The position numbers were made by a program, and so were the translations under genes. Below, in pieces: positions 44,971 to 54,748 of a DNA stretch of 64,000 nucleotides. The DNA is from Chthoniobacterales bacterium (lineage in GTDB: Bacteria; Verrucomicrobiota; Verrucomicrobiia; Chthoniobacterales; JACTMZ01). The DNA is taken from assembly GCA_018402585.1 (NCBI GenBank), contig JAGYIO010000008.1, positions 20,527 through 84,526 on the forward strand, written 5' to 3'. The notes under the pieces are model-generated. The model made no database searches. It was not told the DNA's origin and worked only from the letters and a program-made list of their open reading frames with translations. Every line of letters begins with the position of its first letter. Positions within the stretch are counted from its first letter, which is position 1.

Positions 44971-46410
44971 TTAGTGTGCGACCTCCTTCAGCGCGCCGAC
45001 CGGGGCGTGCGCCTGGTCGTCGTGCCCATGGTGCGGATCGGCCTCGGGCAGCACGGCCTTCACTTCGAAAATACAAATCATGGGGAGCCAGCGGATGAAG
45101 AGCAGGAAGAGGGCGAAGAAAATGCCGAAGGTGCCGACAAAGGTCCAGATGTCCACCCAGGTCGGATAGAACATGTTCCAGCTCGAAGGCAGGAAGTCGC
45201 GGTGCAGCGAGGTCACGATGATGACAAAGCGCTCGAACCACATGCCGGTGTTGACGAACATGCAGACGATGAAAACCGAGAGCACGTGGCGGCGGAAGAA
45301 ACGGAACCAGAACAGCTGCGGCGCGACCACGTTGCAGAAAATCATGGTCCAATAAGCCCACCAGTACGGACCCGTGGCCCGGTTGATGAAGGCGTATTGC
45401 TCGTACATGTTGCCGCCATACCACGCGATGAAGAACTCCATGGCGTAGGCGTAACCGACAATCGAACCGGTCAGCAGGATGATCTTGCACATCTTGTCCA
45501 CGTGGTCGTCGGTGATCATGTCGTGCAGCCCGAAAATGGCGCGGGCCGGCAACATGATGGTCAGCACCATGGCGAAACCGCCGAAAATGGCCCCGGCCAC
45601 GAAATAAGGCGGGAAAATCGTGGTGTGCCAACCCGGAATGACCGAGGTGGCAAAGTCGAAGGAAACCACCGAGTGGACCGAAAGGACCAGCGGGGTGCTC
45701 AGGCCGGCCAGGATGAGGTAGGCCATCTCGTAGTGCTTCCATTGCCGGTTCCCGCCGCGCCAACCCAAGGCCCCGATGCCGTAGAAAAATTTGCGGAACT
45801 TGTTCGTCGCGCGGTCCCGCAAGGTCGCCAGGTCGGGAATCAGGCCGGTGTACCAGAAGAGCACGGAAACTGTGAAATAGGTCGAGACGGCGAAGACGTC
45901 CCAAAGCAACGGACTGCGGAAATTCTGCCAGATGGCATTCGAATTCGGCACCGGGGCGAGGAACCAGACCATCCAGATGCGGCCGACGTGGACCGCCGGG
46001 AAAATGCCCGCGCAGACCACGGCAAAGAGGGTCATGGCCTCGGCCGCCCGGTTGATCGAGGTGCGCCACTTCTGGCGGGTGAGGAACAAGATGGCGGAAA
46101 TCAGCGTGCCGGCGTGACCGATGCCGATCCAGAAAACGAAGTTTGTGATGTCCCAGGCCCAGCCGACCGGATGGTTCAGGCCCCACACCCCGACGCCGGT
46201 CGAAATGAGGTAGCCGATACAAAAGACGCTGACCAAAGCGAGCGAGGAACTCAGGGTGAAAGCAATCCACCACCAAGTCGGTGCGGGTTTCTCGGTGCAC
46301 GAGGCCACGTGGTTGGTGATCCACGACATCGAGCGGTTGTTCGTCACGAGCGGCGCGCGTTTCAAGCGCTCCGCCGCGGCTTCGCGACTCTGCATGATTG
46401 CGTCGGCCAT
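44971..46410 (-). CDS. actC: Alternative Complex III subunit ActC (NrfD/PsrC-like)
   Basis: A 479-residue membrane protein with about ten helices, e.g. [60 protein letters not shown] and [20 protein letters not shown]. This is the NrfD-type quinol-oxidising subunit; the [13 protein letters not shown] helix lines the quinol pocket in characterised complexes. It feeds electrons to ActB or ActA hemes. Confidence 0.93.
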   Translation of the reverse strand: MADAIMQSREAAAERLKRAPLVTNNRSMSWITNHVASCTEKPAPTWWWIAFTLSSSLALVSVFCIGYLISTGVGVWGLNHPVGWAWDITNFVFWIGIGHAGTLISAILFLTRQKWRTSINRAAEAMTLFAVVCAGIFPAVHVGRIWMVWFLAPVPNSNAIWQNFRSPLLWDVFAVSTYFTVSVLFWYTGLIPDLATLRDRATNKFRKFFYGIGALGWRGGNRQWKHYEMAYLILAGLSTPLVLSVHSVVSFDFATSVIPGWHTTIFPPYFVAGAIFGGFAMVLTIMLPARAIFGLHDMITDDHVDKMCKIILLTGSIVGYAYAMEFFIAWYGGNMYEQYAFINRATGPYWWAYWTMIFCNVVAPQLFWFRFFRRHVLSVFIVCMFVNTGMWFERFVIIVTSLHRDFLPSSWNMFYPTWVDIWTFVGTFGIFFALFLLFIRWLPMICIFEVKAVLPEADPHHGHDDQAHAPVGALKEVAH

Positions 46411-46412
46411 AA

Positions 46413-49400
46413 TCAGGTTCCTTGCGCCTCCGTCGCCGGGGCGGCTTCCTCACCATGGTGGCCGTAGCCGTTGGCCCGGCCGACCTTCTCCGCGCCGGGC
46501 ATGGCCATGTTCGGGTTCTTGATCCGCGCCAGGTAGGTCGTGCGCGGGCTCACGTTGAGATACTTCAGCATTTCGTAATTGCGCGGCTCGGTCTTCAGCT
46601 CGGCCACGCGGCTCTTCGGATCCTTGATGTTGCCGAAAACGATCGATTCCGAGGGACACGCCTGCTGGCAGGCGCTCTTCACCGCGGGGAAGGGCACGAG
46701 CAATTTGTCCGACGCGCCCGCCCGCACCGTCTGCGTGATGCGCGCTTCCTCGATCCGCTGGATGCAATAAGTGCACTTCTCCATCACGCCGCGCATGCGC
46801 ACCGTGACATTCGGGTTTTTCGACATCTGCAGGCTGTCCGCCATGCCCTTCTTGGCAAATGGCCCGAGATAAAGCTGGTCGAGCGGACGCTGGTTGTAGT
46901 CGAAGAAATTGAAGCGCCGGACCTTCCACGGGCAGTTGTTCGCGCAATACCGCGTGCCGATGCAGCGGTTGTAGGCCATCAGATTGAGGCCGTCCTCGCT
47001 GTGCACCGTGGCATTGACCGGGCAAACCGTCTCGCACGGCGCGTTTTCGCAGTGCTGGCACATGATGGCCTGCGAGAGCATTTCCGGGTCGTTCTCGTCG
47101 CCGGCAAAATAACGGTCCATGCGGATCCACGCCATGTTGCGGCCGCGCGAGACCTGGTCTTTGCCCACGATGGGCACGTTGTTCTCCGCCTGGCAGGCGA
47201 CCACACACGCGTTGCAACCCATGCAGGTGCTCAGGTCGACCGTCATGCCCCACTGCTCGGGCGAGGTGAAGGGCGGATGGGTGAAGAGCGAAATGTTCGG
47301 CGGGATGTGTCCGTCCATCCCCATGGTCCGGGCAAACGTGGGCTCCGCGGCGTAACGCTCGGCCGTGGCCTCGCGCACCAAATCACGGCCTTCCATGCTC
47401 TGATGCGTCTGCGCTTCGGCAAATTTGTATTCTCCCCCGGTGCGCTTGAGCACCGCATTCGAAACGTGGGTCATCCCGCGCGTGGTGCGCAGCGGGTAGG
47501 CATTGAAACCCGCTTTCTCCGCCACAGGTGTGGCCTTTTCCCGCCCGTAACCAAGCGCAATGCTTACCGCGCCGTCCGCCTGACCAGGTGCAATCAAGGC
47601 GGCAGCCTCGATCGAGCGGTCGCCGGCCGAAAGTTGCACCAGGTCGCCGCTCGCCACGCCGAGTACCTCCGCGGTGGCAGGACTGATCAGCGCCGCATTG
47701 TCCCAGGTGATCTTCGTGGCGAAATCCGGCGTCTCCTGCAGCCAGCCGTTGTTGGCGTAACGCCCGTCGTCCAATGTGCTGCTCGGCATGAACTCGATAT
47801 CCAGGCCGCCGCCCGCTGGTTCGTATTGCGCGGCAAGCGCCGCGGCGGCACCGGCCTTGAAGGCCAAGGGGGCTTCGGGCCACGCGGTGTCGGGGAGGAA
47901 ACCCTGACGCAAAAACTCGGTCCACTTCGCCTCGAGGTCGCCGCCGCCCGCCATCCGGGCAAAAGTTTCCCGCACCAATTGCGGGCCGATCGGCTCTTCG
48001 TTCCCGGCCAGACGATTCAAAATTTCCACTTCCGCCACCCCGTCCCACAGCGGGAGAATCATCGGTTGCACCGCACCGATCGTGCCGTCCGCACTGCGCG
48101 CATCGCCCCAACTCTCAAGGTAATGGGCCTGCGGCACATGCCACTGGCAGACCGCGGAAGTTTCGTCTTCGTAAAATCCGAGACGCACGCTGACCGGCAC
48201 GCCGGAAAGCAGCTCGCCGAAACGCAAATCGGCCGGTGCATTGTACACCGGGTTGCCGCCCAGGATGAACAGATTTTGCACCCGGCCGGCCTGCATCGCG
48301 GCGGCCAGTTCCCCGATCGTGGCAGCCGGCGGGGCTTCGGTCCGCATCCCGCGCAAAGTCTGACCCGGCGCCCCGAGCGCCTGGTTGATCGCCAAACCAA
48401 GCGCCTGCACCGCGGCGGGCTGCTGGTCGCCGACCACGATGACGCTTTTGCCCGCCGAAGCGGCAAGGTCCTTCGCGCACTCGGCGATCCACTGGGGATC
48501 GGTGGCCAGCGGACTCTCGGGGAAAGCAGCCACCACCGCCGCCAAATCCCCGTGGCCGGTCAAGGCGGCGACCTGCGCCCCGAGCGCCCGGAGGAGCGGG
48601 GCAATCTCGGAGGGCTTGAGGCGCAGCCGGTGATCGGCCAGGCCGCCAGTCGAAGAATAATGCGTCTCCGCGACGTAGAGCCGGTTCATGGCCTGGCCCG
48701 GCTCGCTGATCCGGCGGCGCGCCATGAAGCCGCGCACCTGATCCAGACCGCTGAACGAGGCATTGAGAAAATCGCTGTCCACCGCGAGCACTTTGTCCGC
48801 GCGGCTGAAGTCGGGGCGAATATTGATGCCCCCCCCGAAGCAGGCCGCCGTGGCCGCCGCAGTCTCGCTCGTACCGAGCGGCTCGTATTCGGCCCAAAGC
48901 AGGTTGGGGAACTTCTCCCGCAGCTGCCCAAGCAACCGGTCACGCGTGGGGGAATCAACCCGCTCGACCAGGAAGGCCAGGCCGGCCCCGCCCCGGGCGG
49001 CCGCCGCGATCTCGTCCAGCTTGGCCCCCAGCGCGGCGGCATCCGTCTTCACCCCCTCAGCCTTGATCGTTTTCGCACGGTTCGGATCGTAAAGGTCGAG
49101 CACCGAGGCCTGGGCAAAGGTGTCCGTCGCGCCATTGCTCATCGGATGCAGCGGGTTGCCCTCCAGCTTGGTCGGACGTCCATCACTCGTCGTGGCGATG
49201 AGCGGCATGGCGCCGTTGCGGCGCGGCATGGTCGTCGCGTAATAAAGGAATTTCCCCGGAATGGTCCACTCCGCGCCCTGCGTGAAAGCCACCAGATAGG
49301 CTTCGGGACGCCGGCAACCGGTCAGACCGATCCCGGCCAGCGCCATCGATCCGCCCATCAGTTGGAGAAAATTGCGGCGCGACAACTCGCCGCCCTTCCA

Positions 49401-49529
49401 CTCGGAGGCCCCTTGCGGGAATTCGCGCTCGAGCTTGGCCGCGAAATCGGGCGAGGAGGACAATTCGTCGAGACTACGCCACAAGGTGGGCTTCGCTTCG
49501 CGGGCAGGATGGGTCAGGACGCGTTTCAT
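46413..49529 (-). CDS. actB: Alternative Complex III subunit ActB (fused molybdopterin-like and Fe-S domains)
   Basis: A 1038-residue protein. A twin-arginine signal ([18 protein letters not shown], residues about 49-66) precedes a molybdopterin-oxidoreductase-like domain without an evident cofactor ligand, as known for ActB1. The C-terminal ~260 residues are a ferredoxin domain with four Cys clusters: [53 protein letters not shown] and [11 protein letters not shown] with CQQACPSES. In characterised complexes these carry three [4Fe-4S] and one [3Fe-4S] clusters. Exported by Tat to the periplasmic side. Confidence 0.95.
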   Translation of the reverse strand: MKRVLTHPAREAKPTLWRSLDELSSSPDFAAKLEREFPQGASEWKGGELSRRNFLQLMGGSMALAGIGLTGCRRPEAYLVAFTQGAEWTIPGKFLYYATTMPRRNGAMPLIATTSDGRPTKLEGNPLHPMSNGATDTFAQASVLDLYDPNRAKTIKAEGVKTDAAALGAKLDEIAAAARGGAGLAFLVERVDSPTRDRLLGQLREKFPNLLWAEYEPLGTSETAAATAACFGGGINIRPDFSRADKVLAVDSDFLNASFSGLDQVRGFMARRRISEPGQAMNRLYVAETHYSSTGGLADHRLRLKPSEIAPLLRALGAQVAALTGHGDLAAVVAAFPESPLATDPQWIAECAKDLAASAGKSVIVVGDQQPAAVQALGLAINQALGAPGQTLRGMRTEAPPAATIGELAAAMQAGRVQNLFILGGNPVYNAPADLRFGELLSGVPVSVRLGFYEDETSAVCQWHVPQAHYLESWGDARSADGTIGAVQPMILPLWDGVAEVEILNRLAGNEEPIGPQLVRETFARMAGGGDLEAKWTEFLRQGFLPDTAWPEAPLAFKAGAAAALAAQYEPAGGGLDIEFMPSSTLDDGRYANNGWLQETPDFATKITWDNAALISPATAEVLGVASGDLVQLSAGDRSIEAAALIAPGQADGAVSIALGYGREKATPVAEKAGFNAYPLRTTRGMTHVSNAVLKRTGGEYKFAEAQTHQSMEGRDLVREATAERYAAEPTFARTMGMDGHIPPNISLFTHPPFTSPEQWGMTVDLSTCMGCNACVVACQAENNVPIVGKDQVSRGRNMAWIRMDRYFAGDENDPEMLSQAIMCQHCENAPCETVCPVNATVHSEDGLNLMAYNRCIGTRYCANNCPWKVRRFNFFDYNQRPLDQLYLGPFAKKGMADSLQMSKNPNVTVRMRGVMEKCTYCIQRIEEARITQTVRAGASDKLLVPFPAVKSACQQACPSESIVFGNIKDPKSRVAELKTEPRNYEMLKYLNVSPRTTYLARIKNPNMAMPGAEKVGRANGYGHHGEEAAPATEAQGT

Positions 49530-49530
49530 C

Positions 49531-50184
49531 TCAACGATGGCAACCTCCGCAGCCGACGGGCGGGTTGACCTTCCATTCTTTCTTGTATTGCGCCCCCATG
49601 GCGAGCTGGTCCTGCGCCGAGGCCGGACGCCAACTTAGGTTGTAGATTTCAGAAGGAGGACGGAGGAACTTTTCCGGCTCGCGGTGGCACTCGAGACACC
49701 AGGCCATGCTCAGCGGCTCGGCCTGATAGACCACGGGCATTTCGTTGATCTGACCATGACAGCTGTAACAGCTGATCCCGCGGTTCACGTGCACCGCATG
49801 ATTGAAATAGACGTAGTCCGGCGCCTTGTGGATCCGCACCCACTCGACCGGTGTGCCCTTTTCCCAACTGGCCCGCACCGCGGCAAGTTTCGGGCTGAGC
49901 GCTTTGATCTGGGAGTGACAAGCCATGCAGGTCTGCGTATCGGGCACATTCGAGTGGGCCGCGACTTCGACGTGGCTGTGGCAGTAACGGCAATCCATCC
50001 CGAGCTGTTCCGCATGGATGGCATGGGAAAACGGCACCGGCTGTTCCGGCATGTAACCCACATTGGTGTACTTCGGGGTGAAATAATACCAGATGCCACC
50101 CGTGACCACCGCGCCGAGAACGGACGCGATGACGAGCAGCTTTAAAGGGAGCCAATTGGCCCAGCTTGGGAAAAAGTTTGCCAT
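49531..50184 (-). CDS. actA: Alternative Complex III subunit ActA, pentaheme cytochrome c
   Basis: A 217-residue protein with one N-terminal TM anchor (LPLKLLVIASVLGAVVTGGI) and five CxxCH heme sites: CRYCH, CMACH, CYSCH, CLECH and CGGCH. Additional His ligands occur in PFSHAIHAEQL and YFNHAVHVNRG. It conducts electrons through the periplasmic module. First gene of the respiratory locus; actB starts right after its stop. Confidence 0.94.
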   Translation of the reverse strand: MANFFPSWANWLPLKLLVIASVLGAVVTGGIWYYFTPKYTNVGYMPEQPVPFSHAIHAEQLGMDCRYCHSHVEVAAHSNVPDTQTCMACHSQIKALSPKLAAVRASWEKGTPVEWVRIHKAPDYVYFNHAVHVNRGISCYSCHGQINEMPVVYQAEPLSMAWCLECHREPEKFLRPPSEIYNLSWRPASAQDQLAMGAQYKKEWKVNPPVGCGGCHR

Positions 50185-50317
50185 CCAATTAACGACGGAA
50201 TCGCCTTTAAGCGAAAACCAAAAATAAGCGTACTATTAACGCAGCTTATAGCAATCCAGATTCGACCCTGACTAAAAAAATGTGTTCCTCCGGCCCGCAT
50301 GCGCTATTTCTTCGCTT
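50185..50317. promoter_or_regulatory. A/T-rich divergent region: presumed promoter of the act-cco-cta locus
   Basis: This 133-bp region between actA (minus) and the DUF192 gene (plus) is visibly more A/T-rich than its surroundings and contains the imperfect inverted repeat TAAGCTGCG...CGCTTA (about 50227-50250). It is the only sizeable noncoding gap upstream of the minus-strand chain down to ctaD, so the main promoter should lie here. No -35/-10 pair is good enough to name. Confidence 0.5.
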
Positions 50318-50848
50318 ATGGCCGTTCCGCCCCCCACCTCCCCCACCTCCTCCGCCTCCCGCGCCCCCCTCGGCAAACCCCGGGCTCTCCTCGCGCTCGC
50401 CCTCCTCGCCGGCCTTCAATTTTGCCCCCGCCCCGCCCCGGCCGACACCCCGCGGCAAGACCCCTTGCCCACCATCACGCTCCAGATCGGAACCAGCACG
50501 GTCCAGGCAGAAGTGGCCGACGAACCTGACGAACGGATCACCGGGCTGATGGGGCGGACTCACCTCGCCGAAGGCGCCGGCATGCTCTTTGTCTTCCGCG
50601 AGCCCCGACCGCTCGGCTTTTGGATGGCGGGTACCCTCATCCCGCTCTCGATCGCTTACATCAACGCCTCCGGCGTCATTCGCGAGATCCACGACCTCCA
50701 ACCCTTGGACAAAAACCCCGCCCGCAGCACCTTCCCGGATCTGAGCTACGCTCTCGAGGTCCCCCAAGGCTGGTTCCAACGGAACAAAATCCTCGCCGGC
50801 GACCGCATCCTCGGCCTCCCCGCCCCCCAAACCGCCCAGCCCGATTAA
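50318..50848 (+). CDS. DUF192 family secreted protein
   Basis: A 176-residue protein from ATG 50318; an earlier in-frame start at 50282 is possible but the leader then looks poor. N-terminal signal-like stretch (PRALLALALLAGLQF) and a DUF192 domain: VADEPDERITGLMGRTHLAE, GMLFVFREPRPLGFWMAGTL and PLSIAYINASGVIREIHDLQ. DUF192 proteins are small beta-rich extracytoplasmic proteins of unknown role. It is the last densely packed gene before the repeat-rich region. Confidence 0.82.
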   Translation: MAVPPPTSPTSSASRAPLGKPRALLALALLAGLQFCPRPAPADTPRQDPLPTITLQIGTSTVQAEVADEPDERITGLMGRTHLAEGAGMLFVFREPRPLGFWMAGTLIPLSIAYINASGVIREIHDLQPLDKNPARSTFPDLSYALEVPQGWFQRNKILAGDRILGLPAPQTAQPD

Positions 50849-51086
50849 CCCCCGGAAAAAATCGCCAAATCCCCCCCCAAGCTCAACACATCCGCTCAAG
50901 GTAAACCATTTGCCCCCAATTATTAAAGAGATACTATCTAACATTCTGCAGAATATCAGACAATAACCCACACCTGCACACTCAGGCCTCAAATTTCAAG
51001 CTTGGTGGCTGCGACACCCTATTTGCCTTCCGACCAACTCGCGTTACGGCGGACCCGCCAGGCGAGTCGACTTCTGCTTTGGGCAG

Positions 51087-51205
51087 GGGGCACGGGCGTC
51101 CCGCCCGTCACGATCCGACAACACGGCCGGGACGGCCGTGCCCCCTGGACAAACCGAGCCAAGCCGCGCTTTTATTGCGTCTTCAACGGCATGAAGACGG
51201 CTTAG
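51087..51205 (+). mobile_element. CTTAG element, 3' half only, in tandem with the next copy
   Basis: From the GGGGGCACGGGCG arm to the right end this matches the full copies almost base for base (one change in the loop), but the left half is unrelated and the right terminal repeat is degenerate (CATGAAGACGG instead of CATGGTTACGG). It ends in CTTAG, shared with the left side of the next copy. Confidence 0.75.
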
Positions 51206-51422
51206 CCGTAACCATGCAAAACATTCTGCCATTTCTGGCACGGCAACAGAGTCGCGTCTGGGCGAGAGTTGACTAACTATTTGGTGAGCGAGGTGGCACG
51301 TCGCCAAGGGGGCACGGGCGTCCCGCCCGTCACGACCCGACAACACGGCCGGGACGGCCGTGCCCCCTGGACAAACCGAACCAAGCCGCGCTTTTATTGC
51401 GTCTTCAATTGCATGGTTACGG
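51206..51422 (+). mobile_element. CTTAG element copy 1 (217 bp, intact termini)
   Basis: Begins CCGTAACCATGCAA and ends TTGCATGGTTACGG: a perfect 14-bp terminal inverted repeat. CTTAG flanks it on both sides (51201-51205 and 51423-51427). No ORF of meaningful length. The interior holds a 23-nt/23-nt inverted repeat starting GGGGGCACGG, with two mismatches. The right flank GGCCATCCACACTTTGTTCC is closely matched at 63927 downstream of an apparently unoccupied CTTAG. Confidence 0.88.
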
Positions 51423-51682
51423 CTTAGGGCCATCCACACTTTGTTCCGGTATCAGTTGATCGCTAACGCGACCTATTTGCCTAAAGGCTATTTGGTCGCC
51501 GCAGCGACCTATCTGCGCTGCGCTGCGATTCACCAAGCCTCGGTTGCGGCTTCGCCTCCAGTTCCACTCACTCAACATTAAACATTCATATTTCAAAATT
51601 TACCCGCCCCCCTTGTCACGCCAGCACGCCCCGCCCTCCAGAAACACAAGCCAGAGCAACGCGAAGGCGAGTCTCCTCAAGC

Positions 51683-51876
51683 GCAACCATGCAAAACATT
51701 CCGCCATTTCCGGCACTGCCCCAAAGGTGCGCCTGAGCGAAAGTTGACTAACGTATTGGGCGACCGAGTTGGCACGTGGCCAGAGGGGCAAGGGCAGCCT
51801 GCCCGCCGCGCCCCCGGGACAAACCGAGCCAAGCCGCGCTTTCATTGCCTCTCCCACTGCATGGATCCGGGGGCTA
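51683..51876 (+). mobile_element. CTTAG element, decayed copy
   Basis: Recognisable relative of the full copies: CAACCATGCAAAACATTCCG at the left, AAAGTTGACTAACG and GACAAACCGAGCCAAGCCGC in the middle, and TGCATGGATCCGG at the right, but with numerous substitutions and a shortened inner inverted repeat. Suggests an older insertion than the three near-identical copies. Confidence 0.65.
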
Positions 51877-52196
51877 AGCCCTCCGCGCTCCCCATCTCTC
51901 CGTGAGAGCCACTCCCCCCAGTTTGTGTAAGCGCTGAAGCGACCTACTGGCCAAAAGACTATCTCACCCCCATTCAAAATCCAAAATCCAACATCGCGGC
52001 CTCCGGCTCGCTCCGCTCGGCTCCCACCTTCCCACCTTCCCACTTTCACACTTTCAAACCTTCCTACCGCGGCCTCTGGCCGCCTCATTCAAAATCCAAA
52101 ATTAAACATTCAACATTCACCATCTCCCCCCCGCTCTTCCCCACCCCTTCCTTTCGCCTTCTCAACTCCAGATCTCCGCGCCACAATCCTGGCGCC

Positions 52197-53792
52197 ATGC
52201 CCGAGAGCGCCCCCGCCGAGCAAGTCACGCCCGCCCCCCCACCACTTTCGCGGGCCGTGATCATCGCCGCCGTCGTTACCTCGCTCCTGGTCGGCGGCCT
52301 CGCCATCAGCACGCAGAGCTATTGGATCGACGAAGCCCTCTCTCTCATTGTCGCCATGGCGCCGGATCCCGCCGAAGCGTGGCGTTACGCCCAAGCCGTC
52401 AGCGGATCCACCCTGCAGATGCCTCTCTACCAAGTGTATCTCTACGGCTGGCATAAATTTTTTGGCGGCGACGAATGGGTCATGCGTGCTTCGAATCTCC
52501 CTTGGTTCGTGCTCAGCCAACTCGCCTTCCTCCTGCTCCTCCGCCACCGCGCGCAGCTCGCTCTCCTCGTCTGCCTGCTCGCGGTAGTCTGTCCCATCCT
52601 CTGGGTCTACTTGGACGAAACTCGCCCCTACCTCATGCAGTATGCAGCGGCTTGCTGGCTCACCGCCGCCTTGGTGCGACTCACCGCCAATCCACCCGCA
52701 TCCCCGCTGAATGGCGCATCGCTGGGCTTAACCCCGCACCCTCTTCCCTCCAAATCCATCCTGGCCGTCCTCGCCGCTGCCACCTTGGTCCTGCTGGCTT
52801 CCAGTCTCCTTGGGGTCATCTGGGCCGGGGCCTTCGTCTTGGCCTTGGCCCTCTTGGTTCTACCCGGCCGAGGCAGGCCACCGGCCAAACAGCCCGCCCT
52901 CTGGCTCGCCGGCACTGTCACCCTGGTTCTCTTCCTCGCCTTCGCCGCTTACTACATCCTCACTTGGCAAGCGGCCGGCCGCGGACATTTCCGCGCCGGT
53001 CTCACGCTGCTCAGCCTCCCCTTCCTGGCCTACGAATTTCTCGGCTTCTCCGGGTTCGGACCCGGCAAACTGCAACTTCGCGCCGACCCCACGGGTTCCC
53101 TTTGGCGCAGTGTGCCCGCCTTGCTCCCGCTGGCCGCCATCCTCGCCGCCCTTGGCTTCTTCGCCTTGCGGCAACTCCGTCCCCGCGCCTGGTCCAAGCA
53201 GGCCGTCATCGCTTGGGCACTGGCCCTCGGACTCCCCACCCTCGCCATCTTCGCCGCGATGTTCCTCTCCGACCACCGCGCCCTGCCTCGCCATTTCATC
53301 CCCGCGCTGCCCGCGTTGCTCCTCGTCTTGGCCGCTTCGCTGCAGCAGGCCTTCCGGCAAAAATCCGTCTTCTGGAGGGCCGTCGCCTTGCTCCTGCCCC
53401 TCCTCTGGCTGGCTTCGGCCTTCAATCTCCGCTGGCGGCCGTCCCACGCCAAAGACGATTACCGCACCGCCTCCAAGGTGGCCGCCGCTGCGCTCGCTGC
53501 AAACAAGGAAGTCTGGTGGGCCGCCGATGCTGCTGCCGCCTACATTTACCTCACCCCGGTCGCTCTGGAGGAAGTCCCCGGCCGTGCTTGGGCCATGCAA
53601 GCCCCGGCCTGGAACGACATCCGCTTCAAATTCCCGCCCCGGGTCATTGTCATGAGCAAACCCGACATCTACGACCCGCAAAGAGCCGTCGCCCGCTACG
53701 CCTCCGAAAACCGCTTTGTCCCCGCCCTCGAACTCCAAGCCTTCACCATTTTCACCCGCGAAGGCGAGGAGCTCCCCGCGGTCCAACCCTGA
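52197..53792 (+). CDS. GT-C-fold membrane glycosyltransferase (ArnT/PMT-like)
   Basis: A 531-residue protein with about ten or more TM helices (AVIIAAVVTSLLVGGLAIST, LALLVCLLAVVCPILWVYLD). The first external loop carries the acidic motif TQSYWIDEALSLIVAMA, matching the D-E catalytic position of GT39/GT83-type dolichol- or undecaprenyl-sugar transferases. It probably transfers a lipid-linked sugar to a surface acceptor. Followed by a GmhA-like gene (60-bp gap) and a GT2 gene, suggesting a small surface-glycan cluster. Confidence 0.75.
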   Translation: MPESAPAEQVTPAPPPLSRAVIIAAVVTSLLVGGLAISTQSYWIDEALSLIVAMAPDPAEAWRYAQAVSGSTLQMPLYQVYLYGWHKFFGGDEWVMRASNLPWFVLSQLAFLLLLRHRAQLALLVCLLAVVCPILWVYLDETRPYLMQYAAACWLTAALVRLTANPPASPLNGASLGLTPHPLPSKSILAVLAAATLVLLASSLLGVIWAGAFVLALALLVLPGRGRPPAKQPALWLAGTVTLVLFLAFAAYYILTWQAAGRGHFRAGLTLLSLPFLAYEFLGFSGFGPGKLQLRADPTGSLWRSVPALLPLAAILAALGFFALRQLRPRAWSKQAVIAWALALGLPTLAIFAAMFLSDHRALPRHFIPALPALLLVLAASLQQAFRQKSVFWRAVALLLPLLWLASAFNLRWRPSHAKDDYRTASKVAAAALAANKEVWWAADAAAAYIYLTPVALEEVPGRAWAMQAPAWNDIRFKFPPRVIVMSKPDIYDPQRAVARYASENRFVPALELQAFTIFTREGEELPAVQP

Positions 53793-53852
53793 TCCCCGTT
53801 TCTCCGTGCCCACGCCAGCACTCACCATGCAAGGTCCCGCCTCAGCCTCGAG

Positions 53853-54407
53853 ATGAATCTGCAACACTACCTGGCCGAATATTCGCGCCTCCTCGCAGAT
53901 CCGGCAATCCCGGCCCTGCTCCGCCGGCTCGAAGCCCGCGTCGTCGTCGCACGCGCGGCGGGAAGCAAAATCCTCCTCGCCGGCAACGGGGCCAGCGCCT
54001 CCATCGCCAGCCACCTCGCCACCGATTTTTCCAAACAAGGCGGGGTCCGTGCCATGGCCTTCAACGACGCCAACCTCATCACCGCCCTCGGCAACGACTG
54101 CGGTTACGAACATTGGATCGCCCGCGCCCTCGACCTCTACGCCGACCAGAATGATGTCCTCATCCTGATCAGCAGCAGCGGCCAGTCCCCCAACGTGGTC
54201 AACGCCGCACGGCACGCGAAACAACTCGGGCTCTACGTCGCGGCCTTCACCGGCTTCGCCCGGGACAACCCGCTCGGCGCCGCCGCCGACCTCAACCTCT
54301 GGGTCGAGAGCCACTCCTACAACATCGTCGAATGCACCCACATGATCTGGCTCACCGCTGTGGTCGACCTCCTCCGCGCCCCCACAGACCTCGACCCATC
54401 CGCCTAA
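53853..54407 (+). CDS. SIS-domain sugar isomerase, GmhA-like
   Basis: A 184-residue protein with the sugar-isomerase (SIS) fold: KILLAGNGASASIASHLATD, FNDANLITALGNDCGYEHWI, DVLILISSSGQSPNVVNAAR and NIVECTHMIWLTAVVDLL. The pattern and length match sedoheptulose-7-phosphate isomerase (GmhA/LpcA), which makes heptose precursors for LPS or other glycans. Neighbouring glycosyltransferases agree with that role. Other SIS phosphosugar isomerases are not fully excluded. Confidence 0.82.
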   Translation: MNLQHYLAEYSRLLADPAIPALLRRLEARVVVARAAGSKILLAGNGASASIASHLATDFSKQGGVRAMAFNDANLITALGNDCGYEHWIARALDLYADQNDVLILISSSGQSPNVVNAARHAKQLGLYVAAFTGFARDNPLGAAADLNLWVESHSYNIVECTHMIWLTAVVDLLRAPTDLDPSA

Positions 54408-54748
54408 ACCCGATCCACGGCCAAAAACCTCCGCCCGGCTCTCACTTTGATCGCGCCCCCCGGCGACCTGTCTACGCTTCGATCCAGTCTGTTTGATCGT
54501 TAAAGCGACCTGTCTGCACCTCCTTGCGGTTCGCTCCGCGGCCTCCAGCCGCCCATGCAAAATTCAAAACCTCCGCCCGCCCCCCTTCCGGCCTTGGTTA
54601 ACTTCGTTACCTTCTGTTAGAAAAACCTCCGCTCACGCCCCCTTCACGACCTTCGGACCCATGCACTTCTAACTGCGGTCTCTGGCCGCTCCCCTCCGCC
54701 CTTGGTTAACTTCGTTACCTTCTGTTTAAAAAACCCGCGCCAGCCCTC
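54408..54748. repeat. 341-bp repeat-bearing gap upstream of the GT2 gene
   Basis: No gene. It holds a member of the palindrome family (TGTTTGATCGTTAAAGCGAC, 54490) and two copies of the nonamer-type repeat GGTTAACTTCGTTACCTTCT (54592-54627 and 54700-54735), about 108 bp apart, each followed by an A-run. The second copy ends about 13 nt before the GT2 start codon, so it lies in the expected leader. Confidence 0.65.

Larger units (their letters stand above)
50849..52196. other. 1.35-kb intergenic region made largely of repeats
   Basis: No convincing gene here. From left to right: an A/T-rich tract (50880-51000); a 3' half of the CTTAG element (51087-51200); a full copy (51206-51422); two divergent members of the GTCGCC palindrome family (51453-51517); a heptamer tract near 51580; a decayed CTTAG-element copy (51683-51876); an octamer tract around 52025-52070 (ACCTTCCC, ACCTTCCC, ACTTTCAC ...); and a heptamer tract around 52085-52125 (ATTCAAA, ATCCAAA, ATTAAAC, ATTCAAC ...). 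Short ORFs of the track in this span are translations of these repeats. Confidence 0.75.

Noticed and set aside
46422-49568. 1048-residue plus-strand ORF opposite actB
   Set aside because: Antisense of a well-supported gene; composition rich in Arg/His/Gly typical of a shadow frame.
51044-51439. Short ORFs with GRDGRAP-like peptides (also 55722-55916, 60403-60819)
   Set aside because: They are translations of the CTTAG element and of flanking repeats on either strand, not genes.
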